Source: Ruminococcus sp. JC304 (GTDB lineage Bacteria > Bacillota > Clostridia > Lachnospirales > Lachnospiraceae). From it: a stretch of 64,000 bases of DNA. The position numbers and the translations under genes are program-made. Position 1 is the stretch's first letter, and each line of letters begins with the position of its first letter. Shown here in pieces: positions 36,303 through 43,447 of this stretch. The notes under the pieces are model-generated. The model had not been told where the DNA came from. It saw nothing but the letters and a program-made list of their open reading frames with translations, and did no database searches. The stretch is taken from positions 2,469,752 to 2,533,751 of the forward strand of contig HE978651.1 of NCBI GenBank assembly GCA_000285855.2, in the 5' to 3' direction.

Positions 36303-37424
36303 TTAGTTTTTTCCTGCTTTTATCTTATCTGTCACTTTCATATATCCCTGCACAAGTAAATCCGTTGCCACCAGTACTGCCACTGACCACAGCAGGCATT
36401 CCTTTACATTATATGGGTAAAATGCAGAGAGACCGGCAATTGCCCAAAATACTCCTATATGTATTGCATACATCTTGGATATCTGTTTCGAAAAATAACA
36501 TAATTTGTTATATCCGAATTTCCATTTTTCCACCAGCGGCATGAGCCCGAATGCAACTGCAAATACAAATATGATCGCACAGAAGCTTCCTGCTACCTTT
36601 AAAAGTCCCGGTGTCCTGTATTGCACTAGCATATAATCAAAGAATTTCTCTACGCTCGGATGTGATATGATACAGCCCACAAACCAGATGACTGCGATCA
36701 CTCCACATACTGTTCCGCTCTTTTTATAGAACTCACCTTTTTCATTTTCAGGCACTCTTCTGATCACTTTTCCGAAAACATATCCCAGAAATACATAGCT
36801 CAAATAGGGAAAGAAGCAAAAGCTTGTCTCACCTTTTCCGCCAAAAGTCATATCCAAAATCCAGTTAAGGGCCTGATTGTCAGAAATCAACAGCTTTGTA
36901 AATGGTGACAGGATTCCTACTATTACAGCACTTATAATATATCCGCTCAACTTTACCTCTAATTTGCGGTAGATTGCAAGTACCAGGTAACACATACCGG
37001 ATATAAAAAATATATTTACAAATGTAAGCACTGAGTACAGGTTTGCTTCATATAATTCTCTGCTGCCAGCCACTTCTCCTGTGAGCAAAATTCTTATATG
37101 GAAACAAATTATAATCGCTGCAGCATAGCATAGATTACACAATCCCTGGTATACCAGAAGCCTTACCCCATTTCTGACCATATCCTTAGGTTCCGAATGA
37201 CGGGTAAAAACACTTCCAAACCCCATGGTAAACAGATACAGACAGGCACCTGTAGGCATAAACAGCGCAAACAGGATTTTATGTACATTGGATTCTGCTG
37301 CCGCTGCACCTGCAATGCTCTGAAAGGAATGTATAAATACGATCATAATCATCAGGAAACCTTTTACCAGATCCAGCTCCCTCTGCCGCCCTACATTTAC
37401 TTCCTTATCCTTCAAAGAAAACAT
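36303..37424 (-). CDS. Multi-pass membrane protein, acyltransferase-3 / DUF1624-like
   Basis: A 373-residue protein with about ten hydrophobic segments. The N-terminal motif RQRELDLVKGFLMIMIVFIHSF (about 14-35) has the RxxxLDxxKG...xH pattern of membrane acyltransferases and the DUF1624/heparan N-acetyltransferase group, where the histidine is functionally important. The likely role is O- or N-acylation of an envelope glycan, but this is inference. It is monocistronic and flanked by terminators. The start MFSLKDKEVN has GGAGA upstream. Confidence 0.7.
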   Translation of the reverse strand: MFSLKDKEVNVGRQRELDLVKGFLMIMIVFIHSFQSIAGAAAAESNVHKILFALFMPTGACLYLFTMGFGSVFTRHSEPKDMVRNGVRLLVYQGLCNLCYAAAIIICFHIRILLTGEVAGSRELYEANLYSVLTFVNIFFISGMCYLVLAIYRKLEVKLSGYIISAVIVGILSPFTKLLISDNQALNWILDMTFGGKGETSFCFFPYLSYVFLGYVFGKVIRRVPENEKGEFYKKSGTVCGVIAVIWFVGCIISHPSVEKFFDYMLVQYRTPGLLKVAGSFCAIIFVFAVAFGLMPLVEKWKFGYNKLCYFSKQISKMYAIHIGVFWAIAGLSAFYPYNVKECLLWSVAVLVATDLLVQGYMKVTDKIKAGKN

Positions 37425-37557
37425 ATTATCTCCTTCTCTCTGAAACAGAGGTATATTCTCATCGTAATATCATAAATACATTATATGGTATAAAAGGTTT
37501 TCACGCAATTACTTTTCGTATTTTTCATTTTCCGAATTTTAAGAATAAACTATAAGG

Positions 37558-37609
37558 TTTTATTATGTTTATGGAACACTACTGAGTAATTTCCTATAGC
37601 ATAATAAAA
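37558..37609. repeat. Palindromic dispersed repeat, copy 1
   Basis: The ends TTTTATTATG and CATAATAAAA are perfect 10-bp inverted repeats. On the minus strand the core is CTATAGGAAATTACTCAGTA, which closely matches copy 2 at 56158-56205. Copy 1 lies beside the metQ terminator, copy 2 beside the rplQ terminator. Confidence 0.7.
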
Positions 37610-37645
37610 AGATTCCCTTTTCAGTTTTACCCGAAAAAGGAATCT
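37605..37645 (-). terminator. Terminator of the metNIQ operon
   Basis: AGATTCCTTTTTCGG and CTGAAAAGGGAATCT pair on the minus strand, followed by TTTTATTA. Confidence 0.85.
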
Positions 37646-37672
37646 CCTGTTATTTATCATTACTATCTGTTA

Positions 37673-38614
37673 TTATTCAGCATCTTCCGCTGCTTCAGTT
37701 GTTTCTGCATTCTCTTCTGCAGCATCATCTTTTGCTTCATCCTTGCTATCTGTATCCTTGCTGTCTGTTTCTTCTGCATCAGCTTCTTCAGTGTCTGCGC
37801 TGTCATCAAAAGGAATTACAGCACCGTCATATTTCTCGTTGATGAAGTCTTTGATTTCATCAGATTTCAGTACGTCAACCAGAGCTTTGATCTTGTCACT
37901 GTTTTCGTTGCCTTCTTTTACTGCGATTACGTTTACATATGTCTTTGCTGCCTCAGAATCGGATTTCTCATATGCAAGTGCATCTTTTCCAACTGAGAAG
38001 CCAGCTTCCAGAGCATAGTTTCCGTTTAATACCACATAAGCTGTCTCACCTGTAACACGTGCGACCTGTGCTGCTTCCAGCTCTACGATCTCCACATTGT
38101 GAGGATTCTCTGCAATATCCTTAACAGTTGCATTTAATCCAGCACCATCTTTCAGTGTGATGATTCCGTTATCCTGGAGAAGAAGAAGTGCTCTTGCTTC
38201 GTTTGTGGTATCATTTGGTACTGCAATGGAATCTCCGTCTTCCAGATCATCCAGGCTGTCTTTTGTTCCAGGATAGATTCCGAATGGCTCATAATGAATG
38301 CCACCTGCATTTACAAGGTGTGTACCCTTTTCCTCATTAAACTGATCCAGATATGGAATATGCTGGAAGTAGTTTGCATCAAACTCACCGCTCTCAACTA
38401 CCTCGTTTGGTCTTACATAATCGTCAAATACAGTAACCTCAAGGTCATATCCTTCTTTCTCAAGAAGTGGTTTTGCCTCCTCAAGGATCTCTGCATGAGG
38501 TGTTGCAGACGCTGCAACTGTGATGGTTTTGTCATCATCCTTTGCATAAACGCCTGTGCTTAATGTTCCTGCCACTAATACTCCTGTTAAAACTGCTGCC
38601 ACTAATTTTTTCAT
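37673..38614 (-). CDS. metQ: Methionine ABC transporter substrate-binding protein (NlpA family)
   Basis: Captures D/L-methionine outside the membrane for MetNI. The 313-residue protein has a signal peptide (about 1-24, ending TGVYAKDD) and an NlpA-family body including ATPHAEILEEAKPLLE (about 37-52), FQHIPYLDQFNEEKG (near 82) and AVPNDTTNEARALLLL (near 131). Two oddities: there is no lipobox cysteine after the signal peptide, although Gram-positive MetQ proteins are normally lipoproteins, and the last ~45 residues form a highly acidic, Asp/Glu/Ala-rich tail absent from typical MetQ. It follows metI by 87 bp. Confidence 0.93.
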   Translation of the reverse strand: MKKLVAAVLTGVLVAGTLSTGVYAKDDDKTITVAASATPHAEILEEAKPLLEKEGYDLEVTVFDDYVRPNEVVESGEFDANYFQHIPYLDQFNEEKGTHLVNAGGIHYEPFGIYPGTKDSLDDLEDGDSIAVPNDTTNEARALLLLQDNGIITLKDGAGLNATVKDIAENPHNVEIVELEAAQVARVTGETAYVVLNGNYALEAGFSVGKDALAYEKSDSEAAKTYVNVIAVKEGNENSDKIKALVDVLKSDEIKDFINEKYDGAVIPFDDSADTEEADAEETDSKDTDSKDEAKDDAAEENAETTEAAEDAE

Positions 38615-38701
38615 AATAATTGTCCTCCTGAATTTTTCATATTTTTATTGATTTTTTTAACTTGTTTCTATTTCTTCCAGCTACATTTTTACAGCCTTTT
38701 T

Positions 38702-39361
38702 TTACTTTCTTCTATCAATCTTATTTGCGATCATCATTCCCACTGACTGGAAAATCTGTACCAGCACTACCAGCAGGATAACTGTAACGATCATAATATC
38801 TGACTGATATCTGTAATATCCATAGCGGATGGCGATATCTCCAAGTCCGCCTCCTCCTACTGCACCGGACATGGCTGAATAACCAAGGATCGTTCCGATT
38901 GCAATCGTTGCTCCTGTGATCAGTGAAGTTCTGGCTTCTACCAGAAGAACCTTCACGATAATCCTTATATTGCTGGCACCCATAGCTCTGGCTGCCTCGA
39001 TCACACCTGCATCAACCTCTTTAATAGAAGATTCCACCATTCGTGCGATAAAAGGAATGGCAGCCACTACCAGAGGCACTACCGTTGCTGTAGATCCATA
39101 GCTCTTTCCCACCACTGCTCTGGTAAAAGGAATCAGCAGGATCAGCAAGATCAGAAACGGAATACTTCTCACAATATTTGCAATTGCATCCAGTATCTTA
39201 TACAACACTGCATTTGGTTTCAGTCCCTCTTTATCAGACACTGCCAGCAGCACTCCCATAGGAAGTCCGAACAGGTATCCCAGAACTGTGGAAAGAACTG
39301 TCATGTAAAGTGTTTCTCCCACACCCTGGACAATCATCATTATTGTCTCATGATCCCACAT
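38702..39361 (-). CDS. metI: Methionine ABC transporter permease
   Basis: Membrane component of the methionine importer. The 219-residue protein has five hydrophobic segments and the EAA-type cytoplasmic loop EAARAMGASNIRIIVKVLL (about 131-149). Starts inside the end of metN (14-bp overlap), giving the standard metN-metI-metQ order. Confidence 0.96.
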   Translation of the reverse strand: MWDHETIMMIVQGVGETLYMTVLSTVLGYLFGLPMGVLLAVSDKEGLKPNAVLYKILDAIANIVRSIPFLILLILLIPFTRAVVGKSYGSTATVVPLVVAAIPFIARMVESSIKEVDAGVIEAARAMGASNIRIIVKVLLVEARTSLITGATIAIGTILGYSAMSGAVGGGGLGDIAIRYGYYRYQSDIMIVTVILLVVLVQIFQSVGMMIANKIDRRK

Positions 39362-40403
39362 ATTCTGTCACCTCCCCGATTGCTAAACCTTTTTCTTTCA
39401 GATACTGTTTCATCATTTCTGTCCTGGTACTGCCCTCCATAAACTCCAGTATCATCTCTCCCTTGGCTACACCACCTACATTCTTGGTATCTGCCTTCAG
39501 GATATTTACCGGTTCTCCGAAGGTAAGAATCAGATTTGCGATCACAGGCTCAAAAGCTGAGTTCTCGGAAAATACGATTCGTATTTTCTCACCACTTTTA
39601 ATCTCTGCCTGTCCTTTTTCCCTGCCGGCATCCAGTCTGCTGTCTGCGTCGATATCGGAGCCTGTATCCTTTCGGATCAGTTCTTTGGCAACCTCTGACT
39701 GAGGATTTGCAAAAATATCTGCAACCAGTCCTTTCTCAACCACTTCACCCTCATACATGATTGCCACATGTGTACAGATTTCACGCACAACAGACATCTG
39801 ATGAGTAATGATCACTATGGTGATTCCAAACTGCTTATTAATCTTTTTCAGCAATTCCAGAATGGAAGAAGTAGTCTGCGGATCCAGTGCACTGGTAGCC
39901 TCATCACAAAGTAAGATCTTCGGATCCGATGCAAGTGCTCTTGCAATAGCAACCCTCTGCTTCTGTCCACCGGAGAGCTGTGCAGGATAAGCATTCTGCC
40001 TGTCCCCCAGACCAACGATCTCTAACAGCTCTGCTGCCCTCTTTCTGGCCTCTGCCTTCTTCTTTCCTTTTATATAAAGAGGAAAACAGACATTATCAAT
40101 CACTGACTTCTGCATCAGCAGATTGAAATGTTGGAAGATCATACCAATCTCTTCCCTCTGCTTCCTCAATTCCTTCTCTGTCAAATCTCCAAGAGCCTTC
40201 CCATCTATCAGAACCTGGCCCTCTGTGGGAACCTCCAGAAAATTCATACATCGTACCAATGTACTCTTACCTGCCCCCGACATACCGATAATCCCATATA
40301 TATCACCGGAATCGATATTCAGGTTCACATCCTTCAAAGCCTCGACCACGCCATCTTTCGTGTCAAAAGACTTCCGGACCTTCTCAATCACAATCCCAGA
40401 CAT
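39348..40403 (-). CDS. metN: Methionine ABC transporter ATP-binding protein
   Basis: The 351-residue ATPase has Walker A GMSGAGKSTLVR (about 38-49), signature LSGGQKQRVAIARAL (near 140), Walker B LLCDEATSALDP (near 162), and a C-terminal NIL regulatory domain (about 265-340), which binds methionine and gives feedback inhibition. I chose the ATG at 40401-40403 with GAGGGAG upstream; upstream in-frame codons are poorly supported. Confidence 0.96.
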   Translation of the reverse strand: MSGIVIEKVRKSFDTKDGVVEALKDVNLNIDSGDIYGIIGMSGAGKSTLVRCMNFLEVPTEGQVLIDGKALGDLTEKELRKQREEIGMIFQHFNLLMQKSVIDNVCFPLYIKGKKKAEARKRAAELLEIVGLGDRQNAYPAQLSGGQKQRVAIARALASDPKILLCDEATSALDPQTTSSILELLKKINKQFGITIVIITHQMSVVREICTHVAIMYEGEVVEKGLVADIFANPQSEVAKELIRKDTGSDIDADSRLDAGREKGQAEIKSGEKIRIVFSENSAFEPVIANLILTFGEPVNILKADTKNVGGVAKGEMILEFMEGSTRTEMMKQYLKEKGLAIGEVTEYVGS

Positions 40404-40449
40404 CTCATTCTCCCTCTCTCTTATTCCCCGCTCCGTTGAGCATGAACAT

Positions 40450-40517
40450 ACTATACCACTACACTTCCAAATATGCCAATTCATAATAGCTAGCACCAGT
40501 TATAGTTTAAAACTATA
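40450..40517 (-). promoter_or_regulatory. metN promoter with an upstream palindrome
   Basis: -35 TTGGCA (40474-40479), 18-bp spacer, -10 TATAGT (40450-40455). Upstream at 40501-40517 is a perfect 17-bp palindrome TATAGTTTAAAACTATA, placed like an activator or repressor site. No S-box (SAM) or T-box leader is visible before metN. Confidence 0.65.
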
Positions 40518-40561
40518 TTTTTGTCACTTTACTACATTAAATTCTATATCTCCTGGATTTA

Positions 40562-40613
40562 GTGAAAAAGAAAAACAGCAGGAGAAAGGTCATATTCCTT
40601 TCATCCTACTGCT
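40562..40613 (-). terminator. Strong minus-strand terminator
   Basis: AGCAGTAGGATGAAAGG and CCTTTCTCCTGCT pair (small bulge) around AATATGA and are followed by a T-rich run (TTTTTCTTTTT). It would end transcription coming from the truncated Crp/Fnr-type gene and Fn3 remnant. Confidence 0.8.
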
Positions 40614-40934
40614 TTGAAAACGTAATATTCATTAAATTCCATCATCCACATCCGGTTCTTTGGGATTTGCACTTTTGCATCCATTACAGGTCATCCTCTG
40701 CTATATTCATTTTGACTTGGATAATCCATCTGAGAATAATTTGTCGTTTTGTCCCATGTAACATGAACCTGAGTCAAGCGGATATTCGCAATCCGGATCC
40801 AGAATACGCACTTACCATTTTTACTCTTCCAGGTATTTTTTGCGCAGCATTTACAGTTACTGACATTACCATACAAAACAGTATCAAAAAACACCTGTCA
40901 AAATCGCTGAGAACTTTTTCTTCCTCTTAGCTCC
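40614..40934. other. Non-coding relic region with a repeat copy
   Basis: No clear gene. A minus-strand frame (40691-40894) reads RIANIRLTQVHVTWDK and DYPSQNEYSRG, but codon pattern and context suggest a relic or a translated repeat. The sequence GTCAAGCGGATATTCGCAATCCGG (40773-40796) recurs with one mismatch at 50945-50968. Confidence 0.35.
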
Positions 40935-41162
40935 TTATCTTTTAATTTTTTTCACAGATGAGAACGCACTGTAAACTTTCTTTCCTTTCACTGTCTGATA
41001 TGCGCGGATTTTATACTGATAAGTAGTATTCTTTTTTAATCCCTTATCTGTAAAAGAAGTGGATCTTGTGTCACTGACTTTTTTCCATGTCTTTCCAGTC
41101 AGTTTGTATACTTCATAACCAGATGCACCTTTTGTCTTGGCCCAGGTTACTTTCCAGCTCTG
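40935..41162 (-). pseudogene. 3' remnant of an Fn3-domain surface protein
   Basis: A minus-strand frame without its own start encodes SWKVTWAKTKGASGYEVYKL, then KKNTTYQYKIRAYQ and VYSAFSSVKKIKR before a TAA stop. This is the last beta-sandwich of a fibronectin type III repeat as found at the C-terminus of secreted clostridial proteins. It begins immediately after, and in frame with, the TGA that ends the truncated Crp/Fnr-like gene, so the two gene pieces meet at one deletion junction. Confidence 0.8.
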
Positions 41163-41708
41163 TCAAGCCCCATCATATTTTTCCAACCCCGGATAGGTTT
41201 CCAGAAAATATTCATACCTCTGTACCGGATTACAGGTTAGAATCATTTTTCTGTATTCATATTCCCTCATTGATGCCACACTCTGCATCCGATTACAAAC
41301 CAGAGCAATTTCTATATTCTCCATAGCCAGCTTTCGAAGAACATCCGCTGATATCCTCACAATTTCACAATCAGTTATCAACTCCACTGTCAAGAAAGAG
41401 GTTATCTGCTTGTCCAAATTCATGATCCCTACCAAAGCTTCACCCGGAAAATGCGCAAAACAGTGAACCTGTTTTTTTCCATCTGATTTTTCATAATATG
41501 ATTTTACAAGACCACCCTTTTTATACAGAAAAGAAATCGCATCTACCTTCTCATTCTCTTTCATCAGCAAAGTTCTTGCTTTCAAATTACAGATTTCCGA
41601 ATTCTCCACCAACACCTCCAGCACAGCTTCCGATTTTATTCCTATTACATTATGAAAAAAATCTTTCAGTTTTTCCTCTTCATTTTCCCTTTTTCTTTCA
41701 TCACTCAT
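41163..41708 (-). pseudogene. Crp/Fnr-family regulator truncated before its DNA-binding domain
   Basis: The 181 residues cover the cyclic-nucleotide-binding-like effector domain (about 18-140: LLMKENEKVDAISFLYKKGG, later HFPGEALVGI) and the dimerisation helix, ending QRYEYFLETYPGLEKYDGA. Full members are about 220 residues and continue past this point with the helix-turn-helix. Here a stop follows and the sequence continues in frame into an Fn3 fragment. The protein cannot bind DNA in the normal way; it might still bind an effector or form inactive dimers. Intact promoter and an FNR box lie upstream. Confidence 0.8.
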
Positions 41709-41803
41709 ACTTTTTCCTTTTTACACGCTCAAAATCAACAGACAAAACCATCTTGCTTAAAGTTACTGTTTATCCTGTTCTTTTGCAAACAAGATTTTCT
41801 CTA

Positions 41804-41856
41804 ATTATATCTTATTGTCTGACAAATAGCAATTTCGCCGCTTGATTCAAATCAAG
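41804..41856 (-). promoter_or_regulatory. Promoter of the Crp/Fnr-like gene with a perfect FNR box
   Basis: -35 TTGCTA (41827-41832), 17-bp spacer, -10 TATAAT (41804-41809). Nine bases upstream of the -35 lies CTTGATTCAAATCAAG (41841-41856), containing TTGAT-N4-ATCAA, the exact FNR-type consensus. Autoregulation by the Crp/Fnr protein, or control by a paralogue, is the natural reading. Confidence 0.75.
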
Positions 41857-41914
41857 TAATCAAAAATATTTTTCCCAAACATACCCTTCACAATTTTTAC
41901 TGCTACACAAAAAT

Positions 41915-41948
41915 AGCTATAAGACTTCATTTTTGAAATCCTATAGCT
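41915..41948 (-). terminator. Hairpin with T run upstream of the Crp/Fnr-like gene
   Basis: AGCTATAGGATTTCA and TGAAGTCTTATAGCT (minus strand) pair around AAAA with two mismatches, followed by ATTTTTG. No minus-strand gene precedes it, so it may be a leftover terminator, the end of a short antisense RNA, or a member of the palindromic repeat family. Confidence 0.4.
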
Positions 41949-42174
41949 TTGCTATTGATAATATTACGTTGTATTTCTGATCATCAATTATTTTCCAGTA
42001 ACCATTGGAACACGACTAATAAACCGAACAATACTTGTGTCTTTATTCTTTATCATATTCAAAAATAACCGAAATCCTACTCATTTCTAAAACATATTTC
42101 GATAAGTCAAAATTACAATTTTCACACTTTAATTAATATAATATTCAACAACTAAACAAGGAGGCCATTTAACC

Positions 42175-42882
42175 ATGAATAATGTAAAAATTCTATGTAT
42201 CGCAGGCAGTATCGTACTCGGTAGTATATTGCTATCCGGACAAGCTTTTGGCAAAGCCCCCTCAGATCTAATCACCCTTTCCGCCCCTAAGGAGCCTGAG
42301 GGGCAACATGTATCTTATGATATAGATGGTTCCGGCTCTTATTATGACAGTGAGTCAGATACAACTTACTATTTTGTCAAGGGGATTGTCACTTCTTATT
42401 CTAATCATACCAAAACCTTTTCACTGACTTCCGACGTCGGTGAAACTTATGAGTTACCGGCAGATACGGATATTAATATAACCGACTATCTCAACACAGA
42501 AGCACATATATGGTACTCAGAAGACTCTCAAAAAAACTTAAAATTACTTGTGTTCTCTCCTCAAATTTTTTGGGAACATATTAATGAGCTGGAATCAGAT
42601 GAACAAATTCCGGATGGTGCCACAGAAATTGATGGGACTCTTTCAAAATATATCTCTTTCTGGTTAACAGAAGATAAAATAGATGTTACTCTCTTATTTG
42701 TTGAGGACAACGATGGAAACACTCATATATATGCAGAGGATAACACATGCAATAATTGTAATAGTTCTGTTTTTGGCAAAACAATCGGCGACTATATCAA
42801 GTTATATGAAGATATGCATTTAAATTCTCAAGTATATGATGATTTTAATGTTGCATATCTTATATCAGAAGCATCATCTTGA
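42175..42882 (+). CDS. Small secreted protein of unknown function
   Basis: A 235-residue protein with a clear signal peptide (about 1-26, GSIVLGSILLSGQAFGKA). The mature part seems to hold two similar beta-rich units (about 60-125, starting YFVKGIVTSYSNHTKTFSL, and about 150-220, starting EIDGTLSKYISFWLTEDK), reminiscent of tandem OB-like folds; a CNNC pair lies near 193-196. I recognise no family. The ribosome site is strong (AAGGAGG) and the gene ends in a strong terminator, so it is probably expressed. Codons are AT-rich compared with neighbours and it sits among broken genes, which suggests recent transfer. Confidence 0.65.
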   Translation: MNNVKILCIAGSIVLGSILLSGQAFGKAPSDLITLSAPKEPEGQHVSYDIDGSGSYYDSESDTTYYFVKGIVTSYSNHTKTFSLTSDVGETYELPADTDINITDYLNTEAHIWYSEDSQKNLKLLVFSPQIFWEHINELESDEQIPDGATEIDGTLSKYISFWLTEDKIDVTLLFVEDNDGNTHIYAEDNTCNNCNSSVFGKTIGDYIKLYEDMHLNSQVYDDFNVAYLISEASS

Positions 42883-42943
42883 CTTACCCAAATGTCTGGT
42901 TGAGAACCTGATGTTTTTTACATCAAACATATCATATATTTTA

Positions 42944-42983
42944 AATGCCGCAGCCAATATTTTCAAAGGCTGCGGCATTTTTG
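42944..42983 (+). terminator. Terminator of the small secreted protein gene
   Basis: AATGCCGCAGCC and GGCTGCGGCATT pair perfectly around a 12-nt loop, followed by TTTTGA. Confidence 0.9.
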
Positions 42984-43042
42984 ACTTAATTTTTCTTTCA
43001 AACATATTGCTTCTTCTTTTGACTGCTGCCAATATGTTTATG

Positions 43043-43150
43043 TCACAAATTCAAAATATCTTTTGCTTTTTCTCTGTCTCTGATAATCATCCCATGGGCA
43101 GCTAACTTATCCAATTGCTCATCAAAAGTCAATGGCTTTTTCAAATCCAT
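43043..43150 (-). pseudogene. N-terminal stump of an Abi_2 (AbiD/AbiF-like) phage-resistance gene
   Basis: 35 codons from an ATG with AAGGAG seven bases upstream encode MDLKKPLTFDEQLDKLAAHG and then MIIRDREKAKDILNL before a TGA. The pattern KKPLTFDEQLDKL...GMII.D...A...L matches the conserved beginning of Abi_2 family abortive-infection proteins, which are normally about 300 residues with a HEPN-type nuclease fold. Everything after this point is absent. The upstream promoter and small RNA are intact. Confidence 0.75.
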
Positions 43151-43164
43151 AAAATCACTCCTTA

Positions 43165-43232
43165 ACGTAAAAAAGCTGAGCACAAGTCTCAGCTTGGTCC
43201 CCAATGCCAAAAAGGCTTCGGGCAACTCTGTT
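43165..43232 (-). ncRNA. Candidate abiF-type small RNA upstream of the Abi_2 stump
   Basis: Downstream of a good promoter, the RNA (about 68 nt) would fold into a hairpin GCCC-GAA-GCC-TTTTT-GGC-ATT-GGGG (43199-43223) and then a terminator AGCTGAG-ACTTGTG-CTCAGCT with a T6 run (43168-43194). Structured small RNAs are known to sit directly in front of abiF genes and are thought to act with the protein. Here the RNA survives although the protein gene is destroyed. Class assignment rests on position and fold, not on a search. Confidence 0.6.
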
Positions 43233-43238
43233 ACATAT

Positions 43239-43267
43239 AGTATATTCAAAAAGCCACGAAATTGCAA
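43239..43267 (-). promoter_or_regulatory. Promoter of the Abi-associated small RNA
   Basis: -35 TTGCAA (43262-43267), 17-bp spacer, -10 TATACT (43239-43244), about 7 bp before the start of the predicted RNA. Confidence 0.75.
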
Positions 43268-43289
43268 TAGTTTTTATTATTTTCATCAT

Positions 43290-43430
43290 CAAAAAAGGGC
43301 GCTGCCCAACCAAGCGAATACGCAAAGTTAATACACTCCTCCACACCACAATCCCGACGCTCCTAAAAAGGAAGCGCAAGGGTGGAGTCCAGAGGAGGGA
43401 CAGCGCTTTCTGTCCTTCCTCTGGGAACCT
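43290..43430. other. Compact GC-rich structured region downstream of purL
   Basis: CCAGAGGAGGGACAG (43389-43403) pairs with CTGTCCTTCCTCTGG (43410-43424), a 15-bp stem with one G-T and a 6-nt loop. Next to it CTCCACC/GGTG-GGAG and CGCTTCC...AGGAGCG can pair, and a short GGGC-AGC-GCCC hairpin followed by T6 on the minus strand (43290-43307) can serve as the purL terminator. No gene is visible. The long stem lacks a T run, so it is not a simple terminator. Confidence 0.5.
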
Positions 43431-43447
43431 TCCGTCCTGGAAAGAGT

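Noticed and set aside
40404-40560. SAM riboswitch before metN
   Set aside because: No S-box core or terminator was found in the leader; only a promoter and a palindrome.
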